This document shows, in pieces, positions 5,785-7,733 of a stretch of DNA of 7,733 nucleotides. The position numbers and the translations under genes were made by a program. A model generated the notes under the pieces. The model was not told the DNA's origin, searched no databases, and was given only the letters and a program-made list of their open reading frames with translations. The first letter of the stretch is position 1, and the number at the start of each line of letters is the position of its first letter. The DNA is taken from contig JAEZJL010000286.1 in NCBI GenBank assembly GCA_023415815.1, forward strand, positions 1 through 7,733, read 5' to 3'. Origin of the DNA: Bacillota bacterium. GTDB taxonomy: Bacteria; Bacillota; Clostridia; Acetivibrionales; DTU013.

Positions 5785-6819
5785 ATGATATCTGCGTTAA
5801 TGGGGATTGACATGAACAATAAAGCAGCAAAGAGCAAAAGCACAATAAACAATAATATAAGCGACGAGAGGATAAGCTTCCTGGTTTCCGTAGCCAAAGC
5901 CTACTACGAACAAAACGCAACCCAGCAGGAAATAGCCGAAACCCTCAACATATCAAGGTCGCAGATTTCAAGGTATCTCGACGAGGCCAGGGAGCTGGGC
6001 GTTGTCCAGATCCATGTAATAACGCCGAACGACCGGAACATCCGGATGGAGAAAAGCTTCTACGAGGCCTTCCCGCATTTGAAAAATATTATCATCCTGC
6101 CTTTGCAAAACAGCAATATAGACGCCTGCAGGATTCTCATCGGCAGAATGACCGCCAACTATCTGCAGAGTATATTTAACAACAACACCAGGCTCGGAAT
6201 CGGGGCGGGAAGGTCCGTGCGCTCCGCCGTAAACTGGCTGAAGCCCGTCGAATACGACGCCACGGTCGTTCAGATTGTGGGCAGCACGGGCTACCGGTCG
6301 CAGGAAGTCGACTATAACGAATTGGCAGGGGCGGCGGCAAAGAATCTGAATGTCCCGGTTTATTACCTGAATGCGCCCGCGATACTGGGCAAAAGCTCCG
6401 GAACCGCCGAGGAATTCATTTCAAAAAATTCGCTCCTTTCCGAGATCATTGCATTAAGCAAGCAGTGCAGCATTTACCTTCTGGGGATCGGCTCGGTTGC
6501 AAGCAATGAGATCTATGTGCGTTCGGGCCTTCTGGACAAAGAGGAGCTGGAGGACGCGGCCGGGAAAGGGGCTATCGGTAACATATGCGCCAACTTTTAT
6601 AAGGTCGACGGAAGCCTGTACGAGACTCAGTTCGACAACCGCGTCATAGGCGTGAATCTGAACGATATAAAGCGCGCCGAATACAGAATCGGCGTTGCCG
6701 CCGGGGACGATAAGGTAATGCCAATCTTCGGGGCCTTAAACGGGGAATATATCAATGTCCTTGTTACCGATGAGGAAACAGCCAGAAAAGTGATCGACTT
6801 AAAAAAAGAAAAGCTATGA
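5785..6819 (+). CDS. SorC/DeoR-type sugar-responsive transcriptional regulator
   Basis: A 344-residue DNA-binding regulator. Residues 43-75 form a helix-turn-helix (ATQQEIAETLNISRSQISRY, then LDEARELGVV). From about residue 88 onward is the SorC sugar-binding domain, related to glucosamine-6-phosphate deaminase folds. It contains GIGAGRSV (138-145), VVQIVGSTG (161-169), GIGSVAS (234-240), GAIGNICANFY (262-272), RVIGVNLND (286-294) and VAAGDDKVMPIFGALNG (304-320). Family members usually respond to phosphorylated sugars, so the effector is probably a pathway intermediate. The start is uncertain: ATG 5785 has GGCGGGA 4 nt upstream, while in-frame ATG 5812 (335 residues) has GGGGA 5 nt upstream. 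Both sites are weak, and the extra residues lie before the DNA-binding domain. The stop overlaps an ATG of the downstream frame (ATGA at 6816-6819), so it is probably co-transcribed with the GatZ-like gene. Confidence 0.9.
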   Translation: MISALMGIDMNNKAAKSKSTINNNISDERISFLVSVAKAYYEQNATQQEIAETLNISRSQISRYLDEARELGVVQIHVITPNDRNIRMEKSFYEAFPHLKNIIILPLQNSNIDACRILIGRMTANYLQSIFNNNTRLGIGAGRSVRSAVNWLKPVEYDATVVQIVGSTGYRSQEVDYNELAGAAAKNLNVPVYYLNAPAILGKSSGTAEEFISKNSLLSEIIALSKQCSIYLLGIGSVASNEIYVRSGLLDKEELEDAAGKGAIGNICANFYKVDGSLYETQFDNRVIGVNLNDIKRAEYRIGVAAGDDKVMPIFGALNGEYINVLVTDEETARKVIDLKKEKL

Positions 6820-6845
6820 AGCCTTTCATACATTTTACGCAGCAA

Positions 6846-6851
6846 AAGGAG
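6846..6851 (+). promoter_or_regulatory. Ribosome binding site that sets the GatZ/KbaZ-like start
   Basis: AAGGAG lies 9 nt before ATG 6861. It favours this start over in-frame ATG 6816, which has only an A-rich sequence upstream and would add 15 residues without family resemblance. Confidence 0.75.
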
Positions 6852-6860
6852 CTCTACGAT

Positions 6861-7733
6861 ATGCATCCATTAAAGCAATTGATTGAAGACAGGAAGAAGG
6901 GCTTGCCGCGCGGTATTTATTCGGCGTGCTCCGCAAGCCAATATGTAATCGAGGCCGTCCTTGAGAGGGCGCTGGAGAGCGGAACTGAGGCACTGATAGA
7001 GGCTACGGCCAATCAGGTCAACCAGTTCGGCGGCTACACCGGTATGAAGCCTGAAGATTTTGCGGCTTTTGTCAGAGGCATTGCCGAAAAATATGCTTTT
7101 CCGTCCGACAGGCTCATACTCGGCGGCGATCACCTCGGGCCGCTCACATGGCAGTCGGAACCTGAAGCATCCGCCATGGAGAAATCGGAGGAGCTCATAA
7201 GGCAATACGTCCTCGCCGGGTTTACAAAGATACACCTAGACACAAGCATGCGCCTGTCCGACGATGACAAATCTGCCCGGCTCTCCGATGAAAGGATTGC
7301 GGAGCGCACAATCCGGCTTGCCAGAAAGGCGGAGGAGAGCTATATTCAGCTCAGGTCCGTTCAGCCCGGCGCCCCACGCCCCGTATATATCATCGGCAGC
7401 GAGGTCCCTATTCCGGGAGGCGCGCAGGACGAGGAGGAAATGTGCATTACGAAGCCGGAGGATTTCAAGGGGACTGTAGAGTACTTCAAGTCAAAATTTG
7501 AGCAATCTGGCATCTCCGAAGCGTGGGACAATGTTATTGCGGTAGTGGTGCAGCCCGGAGTGGAGTTCGGAGACACGACGGTGCATGAATATGACAGGGC
7601 CGGGGCGCGAGAGCTTGTCAATGCGTTGAAGGACTACCCGGATTTGGTTTTTGAGGGACACTCCACCGATTACCAGACGCCTGAAAAGCTCCGGGAGATG
7701 GTGGAGGACGGCATAGCCATACTGAAGGTGGGG
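6861..7733 (+). CDS. GatZ/KbaZ-family protein: tagatose-bisphosphate aldolase subunit or ketohexose-6-phosphate 4-epimerase (3' end outside window)
   Basis: The first 291 codons of a protein expected to be about 420-430 residues, open to the right edge. The family (PF08013) is recognised from closely conserved blocks: IEATANQVNQFGGYTGM (46-62), ILGGDHLGP (86-94), KIHLDTSM (123-130), IIGSEVPIPGGA (177-188), VVVQPGVEF (228-236), EGHSTDYQTP (265-274) and AILKVG (286-291). These match E. coli KbaZ/GatZ as I recall them. In enteric bacteria such proteins are the accessory subunit of class II tagatose-1,6-bisphosphate aldolase (partner GatY/KbaY). Other members, in ABC-fed hexitol pathways, are reported to act as D-tagatose-6-phosphate 4-epimerases. 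The fold resembles class II aldolases, and the retained Asp-His of GGDH and other His residues suggest metal binding. No GatY/KbaY gene is visible here, and the gene is cut, so the choice stays open. ATG 6861 is used because of its Shine-Dalgarno. Confidence 0.9.
   Translation, partial: MHPLKQLIEDRKKGLPRGIYSACSASQYVIEAVLERALESGTEALIEATANQVNQFGGYTGMKPEDFAAFVRGIAEKYAFPSDRLILGGDHLGPLTWQSEPEASAMEKSEELIRQYVLAGFTKIHLDTSMRLSDDDKSARLSDERIAERTIRLARKAEESYIQLRSVQPGAPRPVYIIGSEVPIPGGAQDEEEMCITKPEDFKGTVEYFKSKFEQSGISEAWDNVIAVVVQPGVEFGDTTVHEYDRAGARELVNALKDYPDLVFEGHSTDYQTPEKLREMVEDGIAILKVG

Noticed and set aside
1..7733. CRISPR arrays, insertion sequences, tRNA or rRNA genes
   Set aside because: I saw no regularly spaced direct repeats, transposase-like coding regions, terminal inverted repeats or RNA gene signatures on reading through the window.

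Overview
The window looks like a bacterial sugar import and catabolism locus, with every gene on the + strand. The organism is probably a Firmicute of the Clostridia type. This is inferred from strong AGGAGG-like ribosome binding sites, a lipoprotein-anchored solute-binding protein, frequent AGG/AGA arginine codons, and a mid-range GC content with A/T-rich intergenic DNA. No 16S gene or other taxonomic marker is present, so the assignment is tentative.

Region 1 (1 to 5496) is a tightly packed, apparently single operon. It begins with the C-terminal end of a gene cut by the window edge, possibly a SIS-domain phosphosugar isomerase. A PfkB/ribokinase-family sugar kinase follows, then a complete CUT2-type (ribose/galactose-type) ABC importer: lipoprotein solute-binding protein, fused double ATPase and one permease. 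It ends with a HAD-superfamily phosphatase. Gaps are 51 bp or less, except for a 155-bp gap between the binding protein and the ATPase that holds a long imperfect stem-loop.

Region 2 (5497 to 5784) is the only long non-coding stretch. It has a candidate extended -10 promoter, then a perfect 7+7 bp inverted repeat that is a good operator candidate, a small hairpin, and a GC-rich stem that overlaps the weak ribosome binding site of the next gene.

Region 3 (5785 to 7733) holds a SorC-family sugar-phosphate-responsive regulator. It is closely followed by the first 291 codons of a GatZ/KbaZ-family protein (PF08013), which runs off the right edge.

How the parts fit together (inference): the ABC system imports an unphosphorylated monosaccharide or polyol, and the PfkB kinase phosphorylates the sugar or a derivative of it. 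The isomerase and the GatZ/KbaZ-family protein then feed it toward fructose-6-phosphate or a ketohexose bisphosphate, while the SorC regulator senses a phosphorylated intermediate. A tagatose- or hexitol-type substrate is the simplest guess because of the GatZ/KbaZ protein, but the sequence does not prove the substrate. Most of the content is of known family types. The parts most worth a second look are the non-coding structures and the pairing of a GatZ-like protein with an ABC importer and a kinase instead of a PTS.
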